Source: Actinophytocola gossypii (GTDB lineage: Bacteria > Actinomycetota > Actinomycetes > Mycobacteriales > Pseudonocardiaceae). From it: a stretch of DNA of 64,000 nt. A program made the position numbers and the translations under genes. The notes under the pieces were generated by a model that was given only the letters and a program-made list of their open reading frames with translations, did no database searches and was not told the DNA's origin. The stretch spans positions 62,001 through 126,000 of the forward strand of contig NZ_JAFFZE010000017.1 in NCBI RefSeq assembly GCF_025165815.1, read 5' to 3'. Shown one piece after another: positions 55,502 to 63,446 of this stretch (positions are counted from its first letter, which is position 1; every line of letters begins with the position of its first letter).

Positions 55502-55801
55502 ATGAGTGCCATGCGGAGTGCCTCCCGGCTCGTGATCGTCGCCCTGTCGGTGTTCGTCCTGGCACTTCCCGCGCTGCCGGCGGCGGCCAGCACGGTCGTG
55601 TTCGAGCAACAGCCGCCGTCGACCGCACCGGCGAACCCGGACGACACCGCGCCGGCCGGCCCATCGCTGGAGCCGGCCGACACCGAGGCGGAGCAGTCCG
55701 AACAGCAGCGCAAGATCGTGCTGGGCGTGGCGTCGGTGGTGCTGGTCGGGATCGTGGTCTGGGGCCGCAGCGTCCGGCGGAAGCGGGCGAAGGCCAAGTG
55801 A
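55502..55801 (+). CDS. Small secreted/membrane protein of unknown function
   Basis: A 99-residue protein with a signal-like helix (~9-28, LVIVALSVFVLALPALPAAA), a short Pro/Glu-rich external segment and a second membrane helix (~74-90, VLGVASVVLVGIVVWG) followed by a basic tail RRKRAKAK. It starts 1 nt after the meaB stop and may be cotranscribed, without obvious relation to the mutase. No family recognised. Confidence 0.65.
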   Translation: MSAMRSASRLVIVALSVFVLALPALPAAASTVVFEQQPPSTAPANPDDTAPAGPSLEPADTEAEQSEQQRKIVLGVASVVLVGIVVWGRSVRRKRAKAK

Positions 55802-55930
55802 CAACTGGCCGATTGTGATCTTTGGTCAGGCCGAAGACCGTTCGCCGTTCGGCGCATGGTGTATACCGAAAATCGGCCGCCCAGGCCTTCTCGTTCGATC
55901 CTCAACCCCCCATGGGGCAGGATTGGCCGG

Positions 55931-57220
55931 GTGACAGTGCTCGATTCACGGTCCGGCATGTCAGGGGACCGGGACGGTGTGATGGCTGACGGGGCCGGTG
56001 TGCTGATTACCGACGAGGGTGTCAGTATGCCGACGGTGGAGGACATGGGAGCAGGTCGAGGGCCGAACTGGCTCGACGAGTGGCTCGCGCGCAACGCCGT
56101 CGACGTACTCGCCTGGTACCGGCACATCCACGCGCACCCCGAGCTGTCGCGCAACGAGTACGCCACCACCGAACTCGTGGCCGGCCTGCTGTCCAGGGCC
56201 GGTCTGCGCCCGAAGATCTTCGACACCGGCACCGGCCTGACCTGCGAGGTCGGCTCCGGTGACCGCTGTGTCGCGCTCCGCGCCGACCTGGACGCGCTGC
56301 CGCTCACCGAGCTCACCGGTCTGCCCTACGCGTCCACCGTGCCCGGCGCGGCGCACGCCTGCGGCCACGACGCGCACACCGCGATGCTCGTCGCCGCCGG
56401 GCTCGCACTGGCGTCGGCACCCGAGCTGCCCGGCCGGGTCCGCCTGGTGTTCCAGCCGGCCGAGGAGGTCATGCCGGGCGGTGCCCTGGACGTGATCGGC
56501 GCCGGCGGCCTGGACGGCGTCGAGTCGATCTTCGGCCTGCACTGCGACCCGCGGCTCAAGGTCGGCAGCGTGGGCTCCCGGGTCGGCGCCATCACCTCGG
56601 CGACCGACCTGTTGGAGCTGCGCCTGACCTCGCCGGGCGGGCACACCTCGCGCCCGCACCTGACCGCCGACCTGGTGCACGCGCTCGGCACGGTGATCAC
56701 CGGCCTGCCGGCGCTGCTGTCCCGCCGCATCGACCCCCGCTCGGGCACGGTGCTGGTGTGGGGTGCGGTGCACGCCGGCGAGGCACCGAACGCGGTCCCG
56801 CAGGACGGCGTGCTGCGCGGCACCCTGCGCACCGGTGACCACGAGGTGTGGGCCGACCTGGAACCGCTGGTGGCCGGGCTGATCGAGTCGCTGCTGGCCC
56901 CGACCGGCGTCGGCTTCGAGCTGGAACACCGCCGCGGCGTGCCGCCCGTGGTGAACGGCCGGGACACGACCGCCGTGCTGTGCGCCGGTGTGGAGGCGGC
57001 CCTGGGTGAGCAGGCGCTGACCACGACCAAGCAGTCCTCCGGCGGCGAGGACTTCGGCTGGTACCTCGAGCACGTCCCCGGCTCGTTCGCCCGCCTCGGC
57101 GTCTGGTCCGGCGAGGGGCAGATGCCCGACCTGCACCAGCCGACCTTCCACCTGGACGAGCGGGCGCTCCTGGTCGGCGTGCGCGTGCTGACCCACACCG
57201 CGCTCGCGGCCCTCGCCTAG
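55931..57220 (+). CDS. M20-family amidohydrolase (N-acyl amino acid / hippurate hydrolase type)
   Basis: A 429-residue metallopeptidase-like hydrolase. Zinc and base residues: WYRHIHAHPELSRNEY, RADLDALPLTE, HACGHDAHTAMLVAA, FQPAEEVMPGGA and GGEDFGWYLEHVPG. The dimerisation domain lies in between (~220-330). It resembles the AmiA/AmiB-type proteins adjacent to deoD in mycobacteria. GTG 55931 is suggested by CAGGAT 7 nt upstream (leaderless); ATG codons at 55958 and 55982 are alternatives, so the first ~20 residues are uncertain. Its stop codon overlaps the convergent regulator's stop. Confidence 0.88.
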   Translation: MTVLDSRSGMSGDRDGVMADGAGVLITDEGVSMPTVEDMGAGRGPNWLDEWLARNAVDVLAWYRHIHAHPELSRNEYATTELVAGLLSRAGLRPKIFDTGTGLTCEVGSGDRCVALRADLDALPLTELTGLPYASTVPGAAHACGHDAHTAMLVAAGLALASAPELPGRVRLVFQPAEEVMPGGALDVIGAGGLDGVESIFGLHCDPRLKVGSVGSRVGAITSATDLLELRLTSPGGHTSRPHLTADLVHALGTVITGLPALLSRRIDPRSGTVLVWGAVHAGEAPNAVPQDGVLRGTLRTGDHEVWADLEPLVAGLIESLLAPTGVGFELEHRRGVPPVVNGRDTTAVLCAGVEAALGEQALTTTKQSSGGEDFGWYLEHVPGSFARLGVWSGEGQMPDLHQPTFHLDERALLVGVRVLTHTALAALA

Positions 57221-57936
57221 CGCGGCCCGGAGTCCGCGTAGAGGATCTCGCGGGCCTGCTCGGCGGCGCGGGTGATGCTCTCGCCGACGAAGTCGACGAA
57301 GCGGGCGATGTTCTCCAGCCGGACGGCCGCCGGGGTGCCGGGGCCCAGTACCCCGGCGCCCTGTCGCGCGGTCTCGGCGAGCCGGGCGTGGGACCGGGCG
57401 CTGGCGATGATCGACTCGTACCACACGTCGTTGTCGGCGAGGTAGCGCTCGCGGCGGCGGTCGTCGCGTTCCCGGCGGACGAGGCCCTGACTCTCGAGGA
57501 ACGCGATCGCCTTGGACACCGATGCCGGACTGACCTGAAGCCGCTGGACGAGCTCGGCCGCGGTGAGGCTGCCGGCGTCGGTGGTGAACAGGCAGGTCAG
57601 CACCCGGGCCGCCATCGTGGGCAGGCCCTGTCCCATGAGGAGCGTCGTGAACGTCTCCTCGTACGCGCGCACGGCCTCGTCGTCGCGCCCGTCGGCCCTC
57701 GGCGGCGCCTGCCGCCCGCGCGGCGCGGTACGCCGCCGCCGCTGGGCGCGGTGTTCGCTGGCACGATGGGCCAGGTCGGCGCGGTACGCGGTGGGGCCAC
57801 CGTTCCGCGTCACCTCCCGGGTGACCGTCGAGGTTGGGCGGTCGAGACCCCGGGCGATCTCCGCGTAGGCGAGGCCCTCGGCCAGGCCCAGCGCGATCTG
57901 CTGGCGTTCCCGCTGGGTGAGCCTGCCTCCCGGCAT
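57217..57936 (-). CDS. Two-HTH regulator: IS30-type HTH_38 domain fused to GbsR/MarR-like domain
   Basis: A 239-residue protein. Residues ~5-60 (RLTQRERQQIALGLAEGLAYAEIARGLDRPTSTVTREVTRNGG) match the HTH_38 domain at the start of IS30 transposases. Residues ~100-190 form a MarR/GbsR-like winged helix (LTAAELVQRLQVSPASVSKAIAFLESQGLVRRERDDRRRERYL). ATG 57936 has GGAGGAGG about 6 nt upstream. There is no transposase catalytic part, so this is a regulator. It is divergent from the DUF4097 and S9 peptidase genes across a region with GTTGCAACG palindromes, its probable operators. Confidence 0.85.
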   Translation of the reverse strand: MPGGRLTQRERQQIALGLAEGLAYAEIARGLDRPTSTVTREVTRNGGPTAYRADLAHRASEHRAQRRRRTAPRGRQAPPRADGRDDEAVRAYEETFTTLLMGQGLPTMAARVLTCLFTTDAGSLTAAELVQRLQVSPASVSKAIAFLESQGLVRRERDDRRRERYLADNDVWYESIIASARSHARLAETARQGAGVLGPGTPAAVRLENIARFVDFVGESITRAAEQAREILYADSGPR

Positions 57937-57990
57937 CGCGACCTCCTCCGTGCTCCACCGACGCCGTGAGCATAGCGTTCGTTCGCATTC

Positions 57991-58044
57991 TGTTGCAACG
58001 AAGGACGGCAACTTCGTTGCATTAAAAGCAGACCCGTTGCAACG
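57991..58044 (+). promoter_or_regulatory. Candidate operators: GTTGCAACG palindromes
   Basis: TGTTGCAACG (57991-58000), TTCGTTGCA (58013-58021) and the perfect palindrome CGTTGCAACG (58035-58044) lie in the AT-richer 225-bp divergent gap. A further hairpin GTTTCT-CATGTT-AGAAAC sits at 58121-58138, near the DUF4097 gene start. Confidence 0.6.
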
Positions 58045-58161
58045 ATTTGTCGCTATCTACCTGAGGTTTTGCCGACAAGACGCAACAAGAGTGTTGCCGT
58101 GTTCATGAACGCAACGTAGCGTTTCTCATGTTAGAAACAACGAGGGCGGGAGCTGAGCACG

Positions 58162-58824
58162 ATGCAGACCTTCGACACCCCCACCCCGATCTCCGCCGTC
58201 CTCGACATCCCCGCGGGGCACGTCCGGCTCATCGCCGCCGACCGGGCCGACACCGCGGTCGAGGTCCGGCCGGCCGACGCCGCGAAGAACCGCGACGTGA
58301 AGGTCGCCGCGCGCACCACCGTCGAGTACGGCGACGGCGTCCTGCGGGTCGAGAACACGGCGAAGAACCAGATCCTCGGCGCCTCCGGATCCATCGAGGT
58401 CACCGTCCAGCTGCCCGCCGGCTCCCGCGTCGAGGCCAAGGCGGCCAGCGCCGAGCTGCGGGGCGTCGGCCGGCTCGGCGACGTCGCCTTCGACGGCGTA
58501 CACGGCTCGATCAAGCTCGACGAGGCCGCGAGCGTCCGCCTCACCACCCAGGCCGGTGACGTCACCGTCGGCCGGCTGACCGGTCCGGCGGAGATCAGCA
58601 CCGGCAAGGGCGACATCCGGATCGCCGAGGCCGCGCGCGGCGCGGTCGTGCTGCGCACGCAGGCCGGCGACGTGTCGGTCGGCGCCGCCGCCGGCGTGTC
58701 CGCCGCCCTCGACGCCGGCACCACCCTCGGCCGGATCACCAACACGCTCAGGAACACCGGTGACACCGACCTGACCATCCACGCGACCACCGCCATCGGC
58801 GACATCGCCGCCCACGGCAACTGA
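58162..58824 (+). CDS. DUF4097-family beta-helix protein
   Basis: A 220-residue protein of repeated beta-strands (VRLTTQAGDVTVGRLTGPAE, ISTGKGDIRIAEAARGAV, VLRTQAGDVSVGAAAGVSA), the pattern of DUF4097 putative adhesin-like proteins. There is no signal or membrane anchor, so it is probably cytosolic in this organism, where such genes often follow a small regulator. GGGAG upstream of the ATG. It is cotranscribed with the S9 peptidase (18-nt gap) and divergent from the two-HTH regulator. Confidence 0.83.
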   Translation: MQTFDTPTPISAVLDIPAGHVRLIAADRADTAVEVRPADAAKNRDVKVAARTTVEYGDGVLRVENTAKNQILGASGSIEVTVQLPAGSRVEAKAASAELRGVGRLGDVAFDGVHGSIKLDEAASVRLTTQAGDVTVGRLTGPAEISTGKGDIRIAEAARGAVVLRTQAGDVSVGAAAGVSAALDAGTTLGRITNTLRNTGDTDLTIHATTAIGDIAAHGN

Positions 58825-58842
58825 GCGGGAAAGGACGACGAC

Positions 58843-61104
58843 ATGACCACCACGCACGCCTACCAGGCCGCCGAACGACTCCTCCGCCGCTCCGCCAGCC
58901 CCGGCGACCTGGTCGTCGGCGACAAGGTCCGGCCGAGGTGGATCGGCGACGGCAGGTTCTGGTACACGGTCGGCACCGGCAGACGGTTCGTGCTGGTCGA
59001 TCCGGCCGCGGGCACCCGCGAACCGGCCTTCGACCACGCCCGGCTCGCCGACGCCCTGGCCCGCGCGTCCGGGCACCCGGTCGACCCGGAAGCCCTGCCG
59101 TTCCCAACCATCCAACCCGCCGGCAACGTCGTCGAGTTCGACGCGTTCGGCGAGCACTGGCGCTGCCACCTGGACGGCCACACCTGCGAGCGGGCCGAGC
59201 CCGCGCCGCCCGGCAACCCGCTGGCAGTGCCGTCACCCGACGGAAACGTCGTGGTGTTCCGCCGCGGCCACGACCTGTGGGCTGGTTCGCCGGCCGACGG
59301 CCGCGAGTGGGCGCTGACCACCGACGGCGGACCCGACCACGCGTACGGACCCGGCCCGGCCAGCACGGGCAACGCCACCCTGCTGCGCAAGATCGGCCTG
59401 CCGCACCTGCCGCCAGCGGTGGCCTGGTCGCCCGACTCGACCAGGGTGCTGGCCCACCGGACCGACGAGCGCGACGTCCGGCTGACCCACCTGGTGGAGG
59501 CGAGGCGGGCCGACGGCGGTCCGCCCACCACGCACACCCAGCGCTACGCCTACCCCGGCGACGAGCACCTGCCGCTGGCCGAGCTGGTCGTGCTGGACGT
59601 CGCCGAGGGCACCGTGGTCCGGGCGAAGGCGGAGCCGCTGCGCATGCCGCACGTGTCGCCGATCGTGGCCGGCTGGGCGTGGTGGGCGCCGGACGGCTCG
59701 GCCGTGTACTACCTCGACCAGCCCCGCGATCCGCGCACCCTCACCCTGCACCGGCTGGACCCGGCCACCGGCGAGGTCACCACCGTGCTCAGCGAGACCG
59801 GGCCCACCCGTGTCGAGCCGAACCAGTGGCTGTACGAGCCGCCGATCGTGCGGGTGCTGGCCGGCGAGGTGCTGTGGTACTCGCAGCGGGACGGCTGGGG
59901 CCACCTGTACCGGTACGACCTGCGCACCGGCGAGCTGCTCGGGCGGGTCACCTCCGGGGAGTGGGCGGTGCGGCAGATCCTGCACGTCGACGAGGCCGAG
60001 CGGGTGGTGTACTTCACCGCGTCCGGGCTGGTCGGCGCGGACCCGTACCGGCGCACGGTGTGCCGGGTCGGGCTGGACGGCTCCGGCTTCGCCAGGGTCA
60101 CCGACGACGACCTGGACCACGTCGTCACCACGCCTCCCGGCACGGCGTACTTCCTGGACTCCGCGTCGACCGTCGACACCCCGCCGGTGACCACGGTTCG
60201 CGACTGGTCCGGGCGCGTGCTGGTCGAGCTGGAACGGGCCGACATCGGCGGGCTCACCGCGACCGGGTGGTCGCCGCCGGAGCGGTTCCGGGTCACGGCC
60301 GCCGACGGGGTGACCGACCTCTACGGGGTGCTGTACCGGCCGCACGGGTTCGACCCCACCCGGCGTTACCCCGTGGTGGACACCCTCTACCCCGGCCCGC
60401 AGGTCAACCGGGTCGCCCCGACCTTCGACCCCGGCGGGATGGGCCTGGACGCGGAACCCCTGGCGGCGCTGGGCTTCGCGGTGATCGCGCTCGACGGGCG
60501 GGGCACGCCGGGCCGGAGCAAGGCCTTCCACGACGCCGGCCGCCTCGCCGACGCGGGCTGCCTGGCCGACCACGTCGCGGCGCTGCGGCAGCTGGCCGAG
60601 ACCCGGCCGTGGCTCGACCTGGACCGGGTGGCCGCGTTCGGCCACTCCGGCGGCGGGTTCGCGGCGGCGCGGGCGGTGCTGGACCACCCCGACGCCTACC
60701 ACGCCGCGGTCGCCCTCTCCGGCTCGCACGACGCCCGGTACTTCAACCCGGGCTTCGTGGAGACCTACGACGGCGCGGACGACCCCGAGGCGTGGGCGCG
60801 TGCGGCCACCGTGGACCTGGCGGACCGGCTCGTGGGCAAGCTGCTGCTCGTCCACGGCGAGTTGGACGACCAGGTGCACCCGCAGCACACGCTGCGACTG
60901 GCCGACCGGCTCGTCGCCGCGGGCAAGGACTTCGAGCTGCTGATCGTGCCCGGTGCCGAGCACACGTTCATCGACCACCTGGCCTACGTCCGCACGCGCT
61001 GCTGGGACTTCCTGGTGCGGGAACTGGGCGGCACCGCGCCACCCGCCTACCGGCCCGCGCCGATCCCCATCGGGCCGGAGCTGCTGGCCGAGATGTTCGC
61101 CTGA
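58843..61104 (+). CDS. Prolyl oligopeptidase family (S9B, DPP IV-like) serine peptidase
   Basis: A 753-residue two-domain peptidase. The N-terminal beta-propeller (~30-520) contains SPDG/WSPDSTRV-type repeats and resembles the DPP IV_N domain. The alpha/beta-hydrolase domain carries the triad Ser602 (GHSGGGF), Asp675 (GELDDQVHP) and His707 (GAEHTF). There is no signal peptide, implying cytosolic peptide degradation. It shares the operon and probable control of the DUF4097 gene. Confidence 0.93.
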   Translation: MTTTHAYQAAERLLRRSASPGDLVVGDKVRPRWIGDGRFWYTVGTGRRFVLVDPAAGTREPAFDHARLADALARASGHPVDPEALPFPTIQPAGNVVEFDAFGEHWRCHLDGHTCERAEPAPPGNPLAVPSPDGNVVVFRRGHDLWAGSPADGREWALTTDGGPDHAYGPGPASTGNATLLRKIGLPHLPPAVAWSPDSTRVLAHRTDERDVRLTHLVEARRADGGPPTTHTQRYAYPGDEHLPLAELVVLDVAEGTVVRAKAEPLRMPHVSPIVAGWAWWAPDGSAVYYLDQPRDPRTLTLHRLDPATGEVTTVLSETGPTRVEPNQWLYEPPIVRVLAGEVLWYSQRDGWGHLYRYDLRTGELLGRVTSGEWAVRQILHVDEAERVVYFTASGLVGADPYRRTVCRVGLDGSGFARVTDDDLDHVVTTPPGTAYFLDSASTVDTPPVTTVRDWSGRVLVELERADIGGLTATGWSPPERFRVTAADGVTDLYGVLYRPHGFDPTRRYPVVDTLYPGPQVNRVAPTFDPGGMGLDAEPLAALGFAVIALDGRGTPGRSKAFHDAGRLADAGCLADHVAALRQLAETRPWLDLDRVAAFGHSGGGFAAARAVLDHPDAYHAAVALSGSHDARYFNPGFVETYDGADDPEAWARAATVDLADRLVGKLLLVHGELDDQVHPQHTLRLADRLVAAGKDFELLIVPGAEHTFIDHLAYVRTRCWDFLVRELGGTAPPAYRPAPIPIGPELLAEMFA

Positions 61105-61105
61105 G

Positions 61106-61396
61106 CTAGTAGTGGTCACCCTGGTCGCGGCGACCGGCGACCGTGATCAGGGTGACCGTGAACAGCGTGTAGCAGCCGAGCGCGATGCCGGCGTCCACCA
61201 GCCGCTCCAGCCCGCCCGACTCGTCGAGGAACAGGCTGAGCGCGGCGAACCCGCCGATCACCACGACCAGCGCGAGGCACACCTTCACGAACCGCCCGTA
61301 GGAACACCAGCGGGTGCACGAGCCCGGGCTGAGGTGCTTGCACAGCGCGTCACCGTGTCCCGTGCGCGGGAGCTGTTTCACACCGTGCCGGCTCAC
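61106..61396 (-). CDS. Small two-helix membrane protein
   Basis: A 96-residue protein. The N-terminus has a Cys/His-rich stretch (DALCKHLSPGSCTRWCSYGR: three Cys and one His), then two membrane helices (VCLALVVVIGGFAALSLFL and GIALGCYTLFTVTLITVA). A metal-binding or redox role of the Cys cluster is possible but unproven. GTG 61396 or 61381 may be the start. The gene ends 2 nt from the convergent S9 peptidase stop and follows the cyclotransferase gene by 2 nt. Confidence 0.6.
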   Translation of the reverse strand: MSRHGVKQLPRTGHGDALCKHLSPGSCTRWCSYGRFVKVCLALVVVIGGFAALSLFLDESGGLERLVDAGIALGCYTLFTVTLITVAGRRDQGDHY

Positions 61397-61398
61397 GG

Positions 61399-61851
61399 CT
61401 ACGGCCCGATGCCCTGACAGGGGCGGATCCGCAGGTCGGCGACGTAGTCCGCCGGTGCCCCGGCCGCCTCGGCGGCGTCGGAGACCACCCCGAGGTACCG
61501 GGCGGACGGCAGCCCGCCCTCGTAGGCGTCCAGCACGTACAGCCAGGACAGCAGCGAGCCCTCGAGCGTCTGCACCCGGAGCCGGATCTTCGAGTGCAGG
61601 CCCAGCTCCGAGCCCTCCCACCGGTCGAGCCGGGCCTCGTCCTCCGGCGTCACGTCGTAGAGCACGACGAAGACCTGCGAGCCGGGCTCCTCGACGATGG
61701 TGGCGAGCGCGCCCTCCCAGCCGATGTCCTCCCCGCCGAAGGTCAGCCGCCATCCCACGAGCCAGCCGGTCCCCGCCATCGGCGAGTGCGGCGCTCGCTC
61801 CATCATCTGGGCTGGATCCATGTTGGACCCGTACGCGGCGTAGAGCGGCAC
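61399..61851 (-). CDS. Gamma-glutamylcyclotransferase-like protein (Rv3304 type)
   Basis: A 150-residue protein with the family opening LYAAYGSNMDPAQMMERAP, where YGSNM forms the substrate loop, and VLYDVTPEDEARLDRWEG, containing the region of the catalytic Glu. It is nearly identical in order of motifs to mycobacterial Rv3304, which also neighbours lpdA. GTG start; TACGCT on the minus strand (61858-61863) lies 6 nt upstream, so it is probably leaderless. Divergent from lpdA with an 86-bp shared region. Confidence 0.88.
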   Translation of the reverse strand: MPLYAAYGSNMDPAQMMERAPHSPMAGTGWLVGWRLTFGGEDIGWEGALATIVEEPGSQVFVVLYDVTPEDEARLDRWEGSELGLHSKIRLRVQTLEGSLLSWLYVLDAYEGGLPSARYLGVVSDAAEAAGAPADYVADLRIRPCQGIGP

Positions 61852-61925
61852 GCCGACAGCGTAGCGATACCTCGGACCAGGCGCGCCGTCACGGGCGTCA
61901 GCGTGTTCCGTTCATCCCGCCCGCG

Positions 61926-61938
61926 TACGGTTGGGGCA
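61926..61938 (+). promoter_or_regulatory. -10 element for a leaderless lpdA transcript
   Basis: TACGGT (61926-61931) lies exactly 6 nt before the lpdA ATG, and no separate ribosome-binding site is visible. The divergent cyclotransferase gene has TACGCT at the same distance from its own start. Confidence 0.5.
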
Positions 61939-63341
61939 TGACTCGCATCGTGATCATGGGCGGCGGTCCGGCGGGGTACGAGGCCGCGCTGGTCGCCGCG
62001 CAGCACGGCGCCGACGTCACGGTCGTCGAGCGGGACGGGCTGGGCGGCGCGTGTGTGCTCTACGACTGCGTTCCGTCCAAGACGTTCATCGCCTCCGCCG
62101 GGGCGAGGTCGAGCTTCCACAGTGCCGACGAGCTCGGCATCCGCACCGGCAGCCACGTGCCGCCGGTCGACCTGCCGGTCGTACACGGACGGGTGAAGGG
62201 GCTCGCGCTCGCCCAGTCCGCGGACGTGCGCAACCGGGTGCAGCGCGAGGGCGTCCGGGTGATCAACGGCACCGCGAAGTTCTGCGACGAGCGCACCGGC
62301 CTCGCCGCCCACCAGGTCGCCGCGATCGGACACGACGGCGAGGTGGAGAAGCTCGACGCGGACGTGGTGCTGATCGCCACCGGCGCGACCCCCCGGGTAC
62401 TGCCCGGGGCGGAGCCGGACGGCGAGCGGATCCTCGACTGGCGGCAGCTCTACGACCTGCCGGAGCTGCCGGAGCACCTGGTCGTGGTGGGCTCCGGGGT
62501 CACCGGCGCGGAGTTCGTGTCCGCGTACACCGAGATGGGCGTGCGGGTCACGCTGATCTCCAGCCGCGACCGGGTGCTGCCGCACGAGGACGCCGACGCC
62601 GCGGCGGTGCTGGAGGACGTCTACGCCGCGCGCGGCACCGAGGTGGTCAAGCACGCGCGGGCCGAGCGGGTGGAGCGCACCGGCAAGGGCGTGGTCGTGC
62701 ACCTGCGCGGCGGTCAGACCGTCGAGGCCAGCCACGCCCTGATGACCGTCGGCTCGGTGCCCAACACCGAGGGCATCGGCCTGGACAAGCTCGGCCTGCG
62801 GACCGCCCAGGGCGGCTTCGTCCAGGTCGACCGCGTGTCCCGCACCAGCGTGCCCGGCGTCTACGCGGCCGGCGACTGCACCGGCCTGCTGATGCTCGCC
62901 TCCGTCGCCGCCATGCAGGGCCGGATCGCGATGTGGCACGCCCTGGGCGAAGGCGTCGCGCCCATCAAGCTCAAAACCGTGGCCGCCAACGTCTTCACCC
63001 ACCCGGAGATCGCCACCGTCGGCATCAGCCAGCAGGCCATCGACTCCGGCGAGGTCCCCGCCCGCACCATCGTCCTCCCCCTGGCCACCAACGCCCGCGC
63101 CAAGATGGAGGGCCTGCACCGCGGCTTCGTCAAGCTGTTCTGCCGCCCCGCCACAGGTGTCGTCATCGGCGGCGTGGTCGTGGCCCCGACGGCGAGCGAG
63201 CTGATCCTCCCCATCGCCCTCGCCGTCCAGAACCAGCTCACCGTCGAGCACCTGGCCACCACGTTCTCGGTCTACCCGTCCCTGTCCGGCTCCATCACCG
63301 AAGCCGGCCGCCGCCTCATGCGCCACGACGACCTGGACTAA
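61938..63341 (+). CDS. lpdA: NAD(P)H-quinone dehydrogenase, LpdA/Rv3303c family
   Basis: A 467-residue two-dinucleotide-binding-domain flavoprotein. FAD site GGGPAGYEAALVAAQ, NAD(P) site VVGSGVTGAEFVSAY, and the FAD-phosphate motif VYAAGDCTGLLML. It is close to mycobacterial LpdA (Rv3303c), which reduces quinones rather than lipoamide; the His-Glu pair of true lipoamide dehydrogenases is absent (VYPSLSGSITEA). Unlike Rv3303c as I recall it, the region near residue 40 reads GGACVLYDCVPSK, giving a CxxxxC spacing like the redox disulfide of lipoamide dehydrogenases. Confidence 0.92.
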   Translation: MTRIVIMGGGPAGYEAALVAAQHGADVTVVERDGLGGACVLYDCVPSKTFIASAGARSSFHSADELGIRTGSHVPPVDLPVVHGRVKGLALAQSADVRNRVQREGVRVINGTAKFCDERTGLAAHQVAAIGHDGEVEKLDADVVLIATGATPRVLPGAEPDGERILDWRQLYDLPELPEHLVVVGSGVTGAEFVSAYTEMGVRVTLISSRDRVLPHEDADAAAVLEDVYAARGTEVVKHARAERVERTGKGVVVHLRGGQTVEASHALMTVGSVPNTEGIGLDKLGLRTAQGGFVQVDRVSRTSVPGVYAAGDCTGLLMLASVAAMQGRIAMWHALGEGVAPIKLKTVAANVFTHPEIATVGISQQAIDSGEVPARTIVLPLATNARAKMEGLHRGFVKLFCRPATGVVIGGVVVAPTASELILPIALAVQNQLTVEHLATTFSVYPSLSGSITEAGRRLMRHDDLD

Positions 63342-63444
63342 CCGCGAGTCGTACCTTCCCGTCGCGCGAGTCGTACCTTCCCGTCGCGCGAGTCGTACGT
63401 TCCCGGAACGTACGACTCGCTGGACGGGACGGTACGACTCGCGG
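63342..63444 (+). repeat. Tandem and inverted repeat block between convergent lpdA and glpK
   Basis: A 22-bp unit is repeated exactly at 63344-63365 and 63366-63387. A third, modified copy forms a perfect palindrome with 16-bp arms (GCGAGTCGTACGTTCC at 63388-63403 and its complement at 63405-63420). The complement of the first unit recurs at 63423-63444 (21 of 22 match to 63342-63363). The block can fold into nested hairpins and probably works as a bidirectional terminator. Confidence 0.85.
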
Positions 63445-63446
63445 GG

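Noticed and set aside
57217-57936. IS30 transposase remnant
   Set aside because: Only the HTH_38 head is similar. A full winged-helix domain follows instead of the catalytic core, no inverted terminal repeats are seen, and the start has a strong ribosome-binding site.
63344-63420. CRISPR array
   Set aside because: The repeats are directly adjacent with no unique spacers, and no cas genes are present.
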